Assembly: GCA_035557635.1 (NCBI GenBank) | Contig: DATMDR010000054.1 | Coordinates: 1 to 46,466, forward strand | Reading direction: 5' to 3' | Source of the DNA: VRUE01 sp035557635 | Lineage (GTDB): Bacteria; Actinomycetota; Thermoleophilia; Solirubrobacterales; 70-9 | Length of the DNA: 46,466 bases | Shown: positions 39,984 through 46,466 of the stretch, one piece after another | Position numbering within the stretch: position 1 is the stretch's first letter | Layout of the letters: every line of letters starts with the position of its first letter | The notes under the pieces: generated by a model | Databases searched by the model: none | Seen by the model: the letters and a program-made list of their open reading frames with translations, nothing else | What the model was told of the DNA's origin: nothing | Position numbers and translations under genes: made by a program

Positions 39984-40211
39984 TTGTCTGTGATCAAGCC
40001 ATGGATAGTTCCGTTTGGTGTGATGGGCATCGCTGCCTTGGCCCTTGGCGTGTTTTTGAATGCCGATCGCGTCGGCGAAGCCGGCTACTTTGTGTCACTG
40101 ATCCTCTACACAGTCATTTGTGGTGCGTATATCGCCTACCACGTGGCACGTGAAGAGCACCCGCAGCCCATTCGCCGCGCCCTGTCCAAAGCTCGCCGAA
40201 GCACCCCTTAG
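39984..40211 (+). CDS. Small membrane protein with two TM segments and basic C-terminal tail
   Basis: TTG 39984 (GAGG 8 bp upstream) or GTG 39990 starts a 73-75-aa product: IKPWIVPFGVMGIAALALGVFLN, a GEAGYF turn, a second hydrophobic stretch VSLILYTVICGAYIAYHV and a charged tail REEHPQPIRRALSKARRSTP. The order and shape match the second gene of the other small pair (27115). It overlaps nothing and ends 12 bp before the convergent lysyl-oxidase-like gene. Base composition is slightly lower in GC than neighbours. Confidence 0.6.
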   Translation: MSVIKPWIVPFGVMGIAALALGVFLNADRVGEAGYFVSLILYTVICGAYIAYHVAREEHPQPIRRALSKARRSTP

Positions 40212-40222
40212 GGGTAGGACAC

Positions 40223-41026
40223 TCAGCAGTTCTGGGGGCCGTCCCGGTAGGGGAGGCGGACGATCCGGGTCGAGCGGTTGTTGCGCTCGTTCTCCTCGTA
40301 GAGCAGGTTCTGCGGGTCGACCTGCATGACGAAGGCGAAGCAGCCGCGCAGGCCGCTGACGTTGATCCACTGGCGGTCGTAGGTCGAGGGGTAGATGTCC
40401 GACCAGCCCACCGAGGTGCCGAGCCTGACCCGTTCGCGGCTCGGGTCCTGGCTGCAGGCGGGATAGACGCGATGGCCGGGCGATCGCCTCATCGTCTTCG
40501 TGCGCTCGAGATCGCGGAAGCAGTAGAACACCTTCGGCCCCTTCCTCACCCGCTCCAGCGGCTGGCGGCTCTGGTCGAGCGACCAGATCTCCATGCTGAG
40601 CGGGTCGTGCACCTTCCAGTAGGAGCCGCCCCACTCGTAGCCGACGCTGTAGAAGTGCAGCTTCGCCTCGGTGCGGAAGATCTCCACACCACCGCCGACC
40701 CTGTAGATCGCCTGGTTGGCTTTCATCCAGTTGCGCTTGTAGCGCCGGCCCCGCAACTCCATCGGACCCCGCCCGCGTGAGCGGATGTCGTTGCCGGCGT
40801 GCAGCAGCGTTCCGTCGCCATAGCCATAGCCACCGCCGCTGCGCCCGACGTAGAGGTCGGCGGCGGGACCTACCTTCATGTCCGGGCAGAGCAGGCGACC
40901 GGAGTCAGGCCCTTCACAGGGGTTTTCGGCCGCAGCCGTCGCGGCCACCGGCAGCGCAGCCACGGCCAGGCAGAGGCCCGTGACGAGGAGCGAGAGGCGG
41001 GGTCTCACCGGCCCCAGGCTATCCAT
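40223..41026 (-). CDS. Secreted lysyl-oxidase-like protein with degenerate copper motif
   Basis: ATG 41026 gives 267 aa with a signal peptide (hydrophobic core LLVTGLCLAVAALPVAATA, cut near AAAEN). The C-terminal part, SVGWSDIYPSTYDRQWINVSGLRGCFAFVMQVDPQNLLYEENERNNRST, closely resembles the end of the lysyl oxidase domain (PGW-D-Y...DI...N...VDP...E-NN). The copper site of the family, a W-x-x-H-x-H-x-H cluster, should be near FYSVGYEWGGSYWKVHDPLSMEIW, but only one of its histidines remains. It may therefore be a non-catalytic structural relative. Four or more cysteines could make disulfides. The assignment is by eye. Confidence 0.7.
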   Translation of the reverse strand: MDSLGPVRPRLSLLVTGLCLAVAALPVAATAAAENPCEGPDSGRLLCPDMKVGPAADLYVGRSGGGYGYGDGTLLHAGNDIRSRGRGPMELRGRRYKRNWMKANQAIYRVGGGVEIFRTEAKLHFYSVGYEWGGSYWKVHDPLSMEIWSLDQSRQPLERVRKGPKVFYCFRDLERTKTMRRSPGHRVYPACSQDPSRERVRLGTSVGWSDIYPSTYDRQWINVSGLRGCFAFVMQVDPQNLLYEENERNNRSTRIVRLPYRDGPQNC

Positions 41027-41037
41027 GACCGTTGGTA

Positions 41038-42330
41038 ATGTCGTTGCCCGTGGCCGAGCTACCCGAGAACCTCCAAGCGGCGTCTCTGAGCGAGGTCGAT
41101 CCCGCAATCGCCGCCGTGCTCGAGGCCGAGCTGCGCCGCCAGCAGGGCACGCTGGAGATGATCGCCTCGGAGAACTTCGTGCCCCAGGCGGTGCTCGACG
41201 CGGTCGGCTCGGTGCTGACCAACAAGTACGCCGAGGGCTACCCCGGCCGTCGCTACTACGGCGGCTGCGAGGAGGTCGACGTCGCCGAGCAATTGGCGAT
41301 TGACCGCGCCAGGGAGCTGTTCGGCGCCGAGCACGCCAACGTCCAGGCTCACGCAGGCGCCCAGGCAAACAACGCCGCCTACATGGCGCTGCTGGAGCCG
41401 GGCGACACCTTCCTCGGCCTCGCCCTCGACCACGGCGGCCACCTCAGCCACGGGATGAAGATCAACGTCAGCGGCAAGCTCTACAACCCCGTGCCCTACC
41501 ACGTCAGCCGCGAGGACTACCGGGTCGACATGGAGGAGGTCGAGCGTCTGGCGCAGGAGCACAAGCCGGCGCTGATCGTCGCCGGCTGGTCTGCCTACCC
41601 GCGCCAACTCGACTTCGCCGCCTTCCGCGAGATCGCCGACTCGGTCGGTGCCAAGCTGATGGTCGACATGGCTCACTTCGCCGGCCTCGTCGCCGCCGGT
41701 GAGCATCCCAACCCGGTGCCGCACGCCGACGTCGTCACGACGACCATCCACAAGACCCTCTGCGGTCCGCGCAGCGGCATGATCCTCTGCCGCTCCGAGC
41801 ACGCGAAAGCGATCGACAAAGCGACCTTCCCCGGTCAGCAGGGCGGCCCCCTGATGCACACGATCGCCGCCAAGGCGGTGGCGCTGCGGATCACCGCCAG
41901 CGAGCCTTTTCGAGCCCGTCAGCGGCAGACGGTCGCCAACGCGAAGGCCTTCGCCGCCGGCCTCGAAGCAAACGGCGTGCCGGTGCTGACCGGCGGCACC
42001 GACGTCCACCTGGTCCTCGTCGACCTGACCCCGAGCGGGCTCGACGGCAAGACCGCCGAGGACCGTCTGGCGGAGGCCGGGATCACCGTCAACCGCAACG
42101 CGATCCCCTTCGACGAGCGGCCGCCGATGAACCCTTCCGGCCTGCGGATCGGCACTCCGGCGCTGACCACCCGCGGCCTGGTCGAGGAGGACATGGAGGA
42201 GATCGCGGCGGTGATCGCCACCGCCCTTTCCGGCGATTTCGAGGCTGAGAAGGCGGCGCTGTCCGAGCGCACCCGCGCTCTGATGGAGCGCTACCCGCTG
42301 TACGCCCACCTCGCGCCGACCGCCGTTTGA
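41038..42330 (+). CDS. glyA: Serine hydroxymethyltransferase
   Basis: PLP enzyme converting serine and tetrahydrofolate to glycine and methylene-THF. Family landmarks: TLEMIASENFVP, NKYAEGYPGRRYYGGCEEVD, VQAHAGAQANNAAYMALLEPGD, VDMAHFAGLVAAG and the PLP lysine Lys239 in TTTIHKTLCGPRSG. 430 aa is normal. ATG 41038 is used; TTG 41032 and GTG 41050 are alternatives. The SHMT motif usually reads THKTLRGPRGG; the Cys and Ser here are conservative departures. The next gene starts inside its stop codon. Confidence 0.96.
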   Translation: MSLPVAELPENLQAASLSEVDPAIAAVLEAELRRQQGTLEMIASENFVPQAVLDAVGSVLTNKYAEGYPGRRYYGGCEEVDVAEQLAIDRARELFGAEHANVQAHAGAQANNAAYMALLEPGDTFLGLALDHGGHLSHGMKINVSGKLYNPVPYHVSREDYRVDMEEVERLAQEHKPALIVAGWSAYPRQLDFAAFREIADSVGAKLMVDMAHFAGLVAAGEHPNPVPHADVVTTTIHKTLCGPRSGMILCRSEHAKAIDKATFPGQQGGPLMHTIAAKAVALRITASEPFRARQRQTVANAKAFAAGLEANGVPVLTGGTDVHLVLVDLTPSGLDGKTAEDRLAEAGITVNRNAIPFDERPPMNPSGLRIGTPALTTRGLVEEDMEEIAAVIATALSGDFEAEKAALSERTRALMERYPLYAHLAPTAV

Positions 42331-43343
42331 GGATCTGGGCTGACTGCACGGCGGCTGCCCACCCGCTGGTGCTGCGGCCAATCATCGAGCGGCTGGAAGA
42401 GCGCGGGCACGAGGTCCTCGTCACCGCCCGCGAGTACGGCCAGACACTGGGCATCCTCGAGCGACTCGGCATCTCGCACGTCGCCGTCGGCAGCCACGGC
42501 GGCGCCTCCGCGCTCGGCAAGGGGCGGGCGCTGGCGGGGCGTTCGGCGCGACTGGCGCGCCTGCTGCGCGGGCGGCGGCCCGACCTCGCGGTCGCCCACG
42601 GCTCGGTCGACCTCGCCCTCGTTTCGGCCCTCCACCGCATTCCCTCCGCGCAACTGCAGGACTACGAGTTCGCCGGCTGGCAGCGCCAGATCGCCTTCCG
42701 TGTGGCCAGGCGGGTGCTCGTCCCGGACGCGATCCCGATCGAGCGCCTGGAGCGGATCGGGGCGAGGGAGCGCAAGCTGGTCCGCTATCCCGGCCTCAAG
42801 GAGGAGTACTACCTGGCGGACTTCGAGCCCGACCCGGCGGTCGTCGAGGAGCTCGGGCTCGATCGCGAGAAGGTGCTCGTCGTCCTCCGGCCGCCGCCCG
42901 AGACCTCCGAGTACCACGCCCGCAACGATCTCTACGGAGCGGCGATCCGGCACCTCGCCGCCAGCGCGGACGTGCAGGCGGTGGTGATCCCCCGCACCGA
43001 GCGCCAGAGGGACGAGGTGAGGGAGATGGGAGCCGCCAACCTGATCGTGCCCGAGCGCGCGATCGACGCGCAGAGCCTGATCGCCTATGCCGACCTCGTG
43101 GTCAGCGCCGGCGGCACGATGAACCGCGAGGCGGTGGCGCTCGGCACTCCCGTCTTCACCACCTTCGCCGGGCGCATGGGCGGCGTCGACGAGGCCCTGA
43201 TCGCCGCCGGCCGGCTGCAGGTGCTCGACGATCCCGCGGCGCTGCCGCTGCGCAAGCGCGAATCTCCCGTCGGCGTGCTTCACCCGCGCGACCCCGCTCC
43301 GCTCCTCGACGGCGTGCTCGGCGCTGTCGAGACCGTCGAGTAG
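42327..43343 (+). CDS. DUF354 family GT-B-like protein
   Basis: A 338-aa protein matching DUF354, a group related to UDP-GlcNAc 2-epimerase and glycosyltransferases: MRIWADCTAAAHPLVLRPIIERLEERGHEVLVTAREYGQT at the start, PDLAVAHGSVDLALVSALHRIPS, YPGLKEEYYLADF and the C-terminal VVSAGGTMNREAVALGTPVFTTFAG. A cell-envelope polysaccharide role is likely, since a WecA-like gene follows. TTG 42327 overlaps the glyA stop, so it is coupled to glyA. The reaction is unknown. Confidence 0.85.
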   Translation: MRIWADCTAAAHPLVLRPIIERLEERGHEVLVTAREYGQTLGILERLGISHVAVGSHGGASALGKGRALAGRSARLARLLRGRRPDLAVAHGSVDLALVSALHRIPSAQLQDYEFAGWQRQIAFRVARRVLVPDAIPIERLERIGARERKLVRYPGLKEEYYLADFEPDPAVVEELGLDREKVLVVLRPPPETSEYHARNDLYGAAIRHLAASADVQAVVIPRTERQRDEVREMGAANLIVPERAIDAQSLIAYADLVVSAGGTMNREAVALGTPVFTTFAGRMGGVDEALIAAGRLQVLDDPAALPLRKRESPVGVLHPRDPAPLLDGVLGAVETVE

Positions 43344-43379
43344 CCTGAGCCGGCCCCGGATCTCCCTCGGGGCAGCGAA

Positions 43380-44609
43380 ATGGCTGCGACGACAACCGAC
43401 GCCGTCCTCGCCTTCATCGTGGCGGCAGCGATCGCCTGGCTGCTGGTGCCGTACGCCGAGCGGCTCGCCCGCCGGCTCGGGGCGATCGACCTGCCCAAGG
43501 AGAGGGGGCTGCACGACAAGCCGATGCCGCGGCTCTCGGGCCTGGCGATCTTCGTCGCGATCGAGGTGGCCGGCTGGATCTTCCTCCCGGCTGACGGCGA
43601 GAGCCGCTCGATCCTGATCGGCGCCGCGGCGATCGCTCTCGTCGGCGTGCTCGACGACGTGCGCGGCCTGCCGGCGCTGCCGAAGCTGCTGGGCCAGGTC
43701 GGCGCGGCCTTGATCCCGGTGCTTGGGGGAGTTCATCCCGAGGTCCTCACCCTGCCTTTCGTCGGCGGCTTCGAGCTCGGCTGGGTCACCTACCCGCTGA
43801 CCGTGATCGGGATCGTCGCCGTGGTCAACGTGATCAACTTCATCGACGGCATCGACGGCCTCGCCGCCGGCGTCTGCACGATCGCCGCGATCGCCCTGGC
43901 AGTGATCGCCCTCTCGCTGGACCGCAACGCGGCCGGCGTTCTCGCGGCGCTGACCGCGGGCGGCGCGCTCGGCTTCCTCCGCCACGGCTTCCCACCCGCC
44001 TCGAGCTTCATGGGGGACACCGGCTCCAACCTGCTCGGCTACCTGCTCGCCACGGCCGCGGTCCAAGGCGCGCTCAAGACCAACGCCGTCGTCGCCCTGG
44101 TCCTGCCGCTTGTCGTCCTCGCCGTGCCGATCCTCGACACCGGCTTTGTCGTCGCCAAGCGGCTCAAGTACCGCCAGCCGATCTACCGGGCCGATCGCTG
44201 GCACTTCCACCACCGCATGGCCAACATCGGCTTCTCGCAGCGCCGCACCCTCGCCTACCTCTACGGCTGGGCCCTGGTGATGGCGGGCCTGGCGCTGGCC
44301 CTCCGCTTCATCCCCTACAGCGACGATCGCGGCGACTTCGACGCTCTCTGGACGGCGGTGGTCGCGCTCTGCGGCCTGCTTGCACTTGCAGCCAGTGTCT
44401 ACCTGGTCAACGTGCTGGAGATCCTCAAGCTGCGCCGCACCCGCCTGCGCCAGCTGGTCGGCGTGCGCCGCGACGCGGGCAGGCCGGAGCCGCAGGCCGA
44501 AGAAGTCGACCGCGCGGTGGCCCGCGAGCTGGAGACCGGGACCTTCCCTGCGATCGACCCTGAGACCGGCGAGTTCGAGGCGATCGAGCCCGAGGATGCA
44601 GGGAATTAG
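43380..44609 (+). CDS. WecA/MraY-family undecaprenyl-phosphate sugar-1-phosphate transferase
   Basis: Polytopic membrane enzyme (about 10-11 TM segments) that attaches a sugar-1-phosphate, usually GlcNAc-1-P, to undecaprenyl phosphate. Motifs in order: LHDKPMPRLSGLAIF, VGVLDDVRGL (DD motif), NFIDGIDGLAAG, FMGDTGSNLLGY and the carbohydrate-recognition HFHHR. This is closer to WecA/TagO than to MraY. After the last TM segment there is a ~60-residue charged tail with the near-repeat TGTFPAIDPETGEFEAIEPE. It likely starts teichoic-acid-like or other envelope glycopolymer synthesis. ATG 43380 lies 36 bp after the DUF354 gene. Confidence 0.92.
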   Translation: MAATTTDAVLAFIVAAAIAWLLVPYAERLARRLGAIDLPKERGLHDKPMPRLSGLAIFVAIEVAGWIFLPADGESRSILIGAAAIALVGVLDDVRGLPALPKLLGQVGAALIPVLGGVHPEVLTLPFVGGFELGWVTYPLTVIGIVAVVNVINFIDGIDGLAAGVCTIAAIALAVIALSLDRNAAGVLAALTAGGALGFLRHGFPPASSFMGDTGSNLLGYLLATAAVQGALKTNAVVALVLPLVVLAVPILDTGFVVAKRLKYRQPIYRADRWHFHHRMANIGFSQRRTLAYLYGWALVMAGLALALRFIPYSDDRGDFDALWTAVVALCGLLALAASVYLVNVLEILKLRRTRLRQLVGVRRDAGRPEPQAEEVDRAVARELETGTFPAIDPETGEFEAIEPEDAGN

Positions 44610-44669
44610 TGACAGGTTGTGACAAGCCTCACGAACTGGCTCTAGAAAGCCAATCGCGGGCCTTTCGGA

Positions 44670-44706
44670 TATAGTCGCTCGTCCGCCCGCCTCCAGGGTT
44701 CGGGCG
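44670..44706 (+). promoter_or_regulatory. Candidate atp operon -10 box and 5'-leader hairpin
   Basis: TATAGT (44670-44675) is a good -10 box; no convincing -35 is seen 16-18 bp upstream. CGCCCG (44684-44689) pairs with CGGGCG (44701-44706) just before the atpI ATG at 44713, placing a stem-loop in the predicted 5' leader close to the start codon. No clear ribosome site is visible. A role in setting low atpI translation is possible but unproven. Confidence 0.4.
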
Positions 44707-44712
44707 CTTCTT

Positions 44713-45093
44713 ATGTCTCCTCCCAAGCACGTCGACCTCGTGGTCCTAATAGCCGCGCTCGCGGTTTTCTTGCTTGGCGATCTGCCGCTCGTCGGTTATG
44801 CGGTGGCAGCTGCCGCCTGGCTCGCTCAGCGCGGCATCCAGGTCGTGGCCGGCCGTCACGCGAACCGGGAACTGGCCGCGGGAAACCGCCAGCGCGCGAT
44901 GGGGACGATCGCGGCGACCTCGCTCGCACGCGTCTGGCTGATGGTCACCGCGGTGTTGCTGGGTGGCCTGCTGGCCGACCACGAGGCCGGCCTCGCCGCC
45001 GCGGTGCTGCTCGTCGTCCTCTTCACGGTCTCCTTCGCCGCCCAGGGCATCGCCCAGCTCTTCGCGGCTCCTGAGGGGCAGGGGGTGTCGTAA
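44713..45093 (+). CDS. atpI: AtpI-like ATP synthase assembly protein
   Basis: A 126-aa membrane protein with four hydrophobic segments in the position of atpI, directly upstream of atpB. Segments include LVVLIAALAVFLLGDLPLVGYAV, SLARVWLMVTAVLLGGLLA and AVLLVVLFTVSFAAQGIAQLF. AtpI proteins help assemble the c-ring; sequence conservation is poor, so the call leans on position and topology. ATG 44713 is used. It ends 2 bp before the atpB start. Confidence 0.75.
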   Translation: MSPPKHVDLVVLIAALAVFLLGDLPLVGYAVAAAAWLAQRGIQVVAGRHANRELAAGNRQRAMGTIAATSLARVWLMVTAVLLGGLLADHEAGLAAAVLLVVLFTVSFAAQGIAQLFAAPEGQGVS

Positions 45094-45095
45094 GC

Positions 45096-46049
45096 ATGGA
45101 GGCGGCAACGGCAACTGCACCCGGCGCGGGCTCTGGGGGCCTCAGCACCAAGGCCAAGGTGCTGATCGGCCTCGGCGTCTACCTCGCGGTCACGGTGCTG
45201 CTGCTGCTGGTCTTCGGCAGCGACGGCAAAAACGAATCCTTCCAGCCCCAGAACGAGTTCAAGCTCGAACCGTGGCTCTCGCTCAAAATCGGCAGCCTCG
45301 ACCTCAGCATCAACAAGGCGGTCCTGTATCTGGCCCTGGCAAGCGGCCTGACGATCTTCACGATGGTCTGGATCAGCCGCCGGATGGCGGAGAAACCGAA
45401 CCGGGTGCAGACCGCGATCGAGGTCGCCTACGACCTGACCAAGAACAACATCACCGGCGGCAACCTCGACCGCGCCACCGCCGTGCGCTGGTTCCCCTTC
45501 CTCGCCGCGCTCTTCTTCTGGATCTGGTTCTCCAACATGATCGGCTTCCTGCCGCTGCCGATCAACACCGAGCACCCGGTCGACATCTTCGGCGTCGAGG
45601 TCCCCGCCTTCGCCCTCTACGCGGCGACCGCCAACATCTCGATCCCGCTGGTCCTCACCCTGGTCGTCTGGGTCGCCTACCACGTGGAAGGGATCCGGGC
45701 GAAGGGCTTCTTCGCCTACTTCGCCAGCTGGCTGCCCCCCGGGCTGGAGGAGATGAACCCGATCGGCAAGGCGGCGATCTTCACGATCGAGGTGATCTCC
45801 CACTTCGTGCGGCTGATCTCGCTCTCCGTGCGTCTCTTCGCCAACATCCTCGCCGGCCACCTGCTGCTGCTCTTCATGGGCGGCGGGCTCGCCGTGCTGC
45901 TCGGCATCGCCGCCCTCGGGGCCCTCACCTTCCCGATGGCCTTCGTGTTCTTCATCTTCGAGGTGGGTCTGGTCGCGACGCTACAGGCGTTTATCTTCTC
46001 GACCCTCACCGCGATCTACATCGGCGGAGCCACCTCCGCCAGTCACTAA
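45096..46049 (+). CDS. atpB: F-type ATP synthase subunit a
   Basis: Membrane stator subunit forming the proton half-channels. The 317-aa product has the expected TM helices, WFPFLAALFFWIWFSNMIGFLPLP, and the essential arginine in VRLISLSVRLFANILAGHLLLLFM. The final helix region FPMAFVFFIFEVGLVATLQAFIFSTLTAIYI is complete. The N-terminus (about 50 residues) includes one hydrophobic segment and an external loop. atpE follows 19 bp after the stop, with AAAAGGAG as its ribosome site. Confidence 0.96.
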   Translation: MEAATATAPGAGSGGLSTKAKVLIGLGVYLAVTVLLLLVFGSDGKNESFQPQNEFKLEPWLSLKIGSLDLSINKAVLYLALASGLTIFTMVWISRRMAEKPNRVQTAIEVAYDLTKNNITGGNLDRATAVRWFPFLAALFFWIWFSNMIGFLPLPINTEHPVDIFGVEVPAFALYAATANISIPLVLTLVVWVAYHVEGIRAKGFFAYFASWLPPGLEEMNPIGKAAIFTIEVISHFVRLISLSVRLFANILAGHLLLLFMGGGLAVLLGIAALGALTFPMAFVFFIFEVGLVATLQAFIFSTLTAIYIGGATSASH

Positions 46050-46068
46050 AGAAAAGGAGTCGAACTCG

Positions 46069-46338
46069 ATGGATCTCATGTCCCTACCGATTGCCGAGGT
46101 CACCGACGAAGGTGTGACTGACGCTGGCAAGGCGATCGCGCTCGGCGTCGGCGCCGGGCTCGGCTCAATCGGCGCCGGTATCGGCGTCGGCTTCATCTTC
46201 GGCAAGGAGATCGAGTCGGTCGCCCGCCAGCCCGAGATGAAAGACGAGCTGCAGAGCATCCGCTGGCTCGGCTTCGCGCTGACCGAGGCCGTGGCCTTCT
46301 ACACGTTCATCTTCGGCCTGATCGCCTTCTTCCTCTAG
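46069..46338 (+). CDS. atpE: F-type ATP synthase subunit c
   Basis: The rotor-ring proteolipid, 89 aa, two-helix hairpin: first helix IALGVGAGLGSIGAGIGVGFIFG with glycine packing motif, polar loop SVARQPEMKDELQ (RQP is the family loop) and second helix with the proton-carrying Glu73 in FALTEAVAFYTFIFGLIAFFL. No Na+-type ligands (helix-1 Gln or ES/ET after the Glu) are seen, so proton coupling is expected. A ~20-residue polar N-terminus precedes helix 1. ATG 46069 is supported by AAAAGGAG. Confidence 0.96.
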   Translation: MDLMSLPIAEVTDEGVTDAGKAIALGVGAGLGSIGAGIGVGFIFGKEIESVARQPEMKDELQSIRWLGFALTEAVAFYTFIFGLIAFFL

Positions 46339-46342
46339 GTCC

Positions 46343-46466
46343 GTGGAGGCGTTTGCCGACATAGCCGGCAGCCTGCTCGTCCTCGCTCAGGAGGCGCATG
46401 GCGCCGAAGAGGAAGGCGGCAGCTTCCTGGTCTCGCCGGGCCTCGGCCTGATGATCTGGACGCTCG
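46343..46466 (+). CDS. atpF: F-type ATP synthase subunit b (3' end outside window)
   Basis: GTG 46343, 4 bp after the atpE stop, opens a frame running off the window end: VEAFADIAGSLLVLAQEAHG, an acidic segment and then SFLVSPGLGLMIWTL, the beginning of the membrane helix of subunit b. The ~28-residue segment before the helix is typical of actinobacterial AtpF. The order atpB-atpE-atpF confirms the call. Only 41 codons are visible, so completeness cannot be judged. Confidence 0.85.
   Translation, partial: MEAFADIAGSLLVLAQEAHGAEEEGGSFLVSPGLGLMIWTL

Noticed and set aside
42291..44726. 811-codon minus-strand open frame antisense to the DUF354 and WecA-like genes
   Set aside because: No recognisable domain, charge-biased composition typical of antisense frames in high-GC DNA, and both plus-strand genes have conserved motifs throughout.

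Overview
The window is about 46.5 kb of very GC-rich bacterial chromosome, densely packed with genes and free of gene gaps over 300 bp. The gene content (parA-ftsZ, split acyl-CoA mutase, ETF/ETF-QO, YrbE permeases, a mycobacterial-type class III cyclase, rpmE-DUF1385-prfA-prmC-tsaC, glyA...atpI-atpB-atpE-atpF) together with frequent GTG/TTG starts and TAGACT-type -10 boxes points to a deep-branching actinobacterium, most likely class Thermoleophilia (Solirubrobacterales-like). This placement is an inference from protein style and gene order; no 16S gene is present.

Layout. 1-4.7 kb: 3' part of parA, ftsZ with a long disordered N-terminal extension, gamma-glutamyltransferase and a class III adenylate cyclase. 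4.7-10.2 kb: two SAM methyltransferases, a GH57 branching enzyme, a GT4 glucosyltransferase, an XRE regulator and a hexapeptide acyltransferase. This set resembles the mycobacterial Rv3030-Rv3031-Rv3032...Rv3034c locus for methylglucose lipopolysaccharide (MGLP). 10.3-26.7 kb: acyl-CoA metabolism: MeaB GTPase, acyl-CoA dehydrogenase, HxlR-controlled aldehyde dehydrogenase and thioesterase, thiolase, a two-subunit B12 mutase whose active-site residues read as isobutyryl-CoA mutase rather than methylmalonyl-CoA mutase, and etfB-etfA-etfQO. 26.7-30.7 kb: small membrane proteins, an alpha/beta hydrolase divergent from a TetR regulator, and a membrane GGDEF protein. 30.8-37.3 kb: rpmE-DUF1385 and prfA-prmC-tsaC, separated by a small accessory block (GT1 glycosyltransferase, TetR, secreted protein). 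37.3-40.2 kb: a GntR regulator with a YrbE/MlaE permease pair and a second pair of small membrane proteins. 40.2-46.5 kb: a lysyl-oxidase-like secreted protein, glyA, a DUF354 protein, a WecA-like phosphosugar transferase, and the start of the F-type ATP synthase operon (cut at atpF).

How it works together. The centre of the window is an acyl-CoA oxidation module: acyl-CoA dehydrogenase electrons pass to ETF and then ETF-QO to the quinone pool, thiolase cleaves ketoacyl-CoA, and the B12 mutase with its MeaB chaperone rearranges branched acyl-CoA. The etfB promoter carries a TetR-type palindrome just after a well-spaced -35/-10 pair. Several other regulators have clear palindromic sites: HxlR at 16.46-16.51 kb, TetR at 33.89 kb and GntR at 37.28 kb.

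The most unusual observations are the MGLP-like cluster outside mycobacteria, the isobutyryl-CoA mutase signature, an ETF-QO lacking one of four Fe-S cysteines, two ~110-bp nested palindromes placed directly after operon-final stop codons, two matching pairs of tiny membrane-protein genes 12 kb apart, and a YrbE pair without mce genes.
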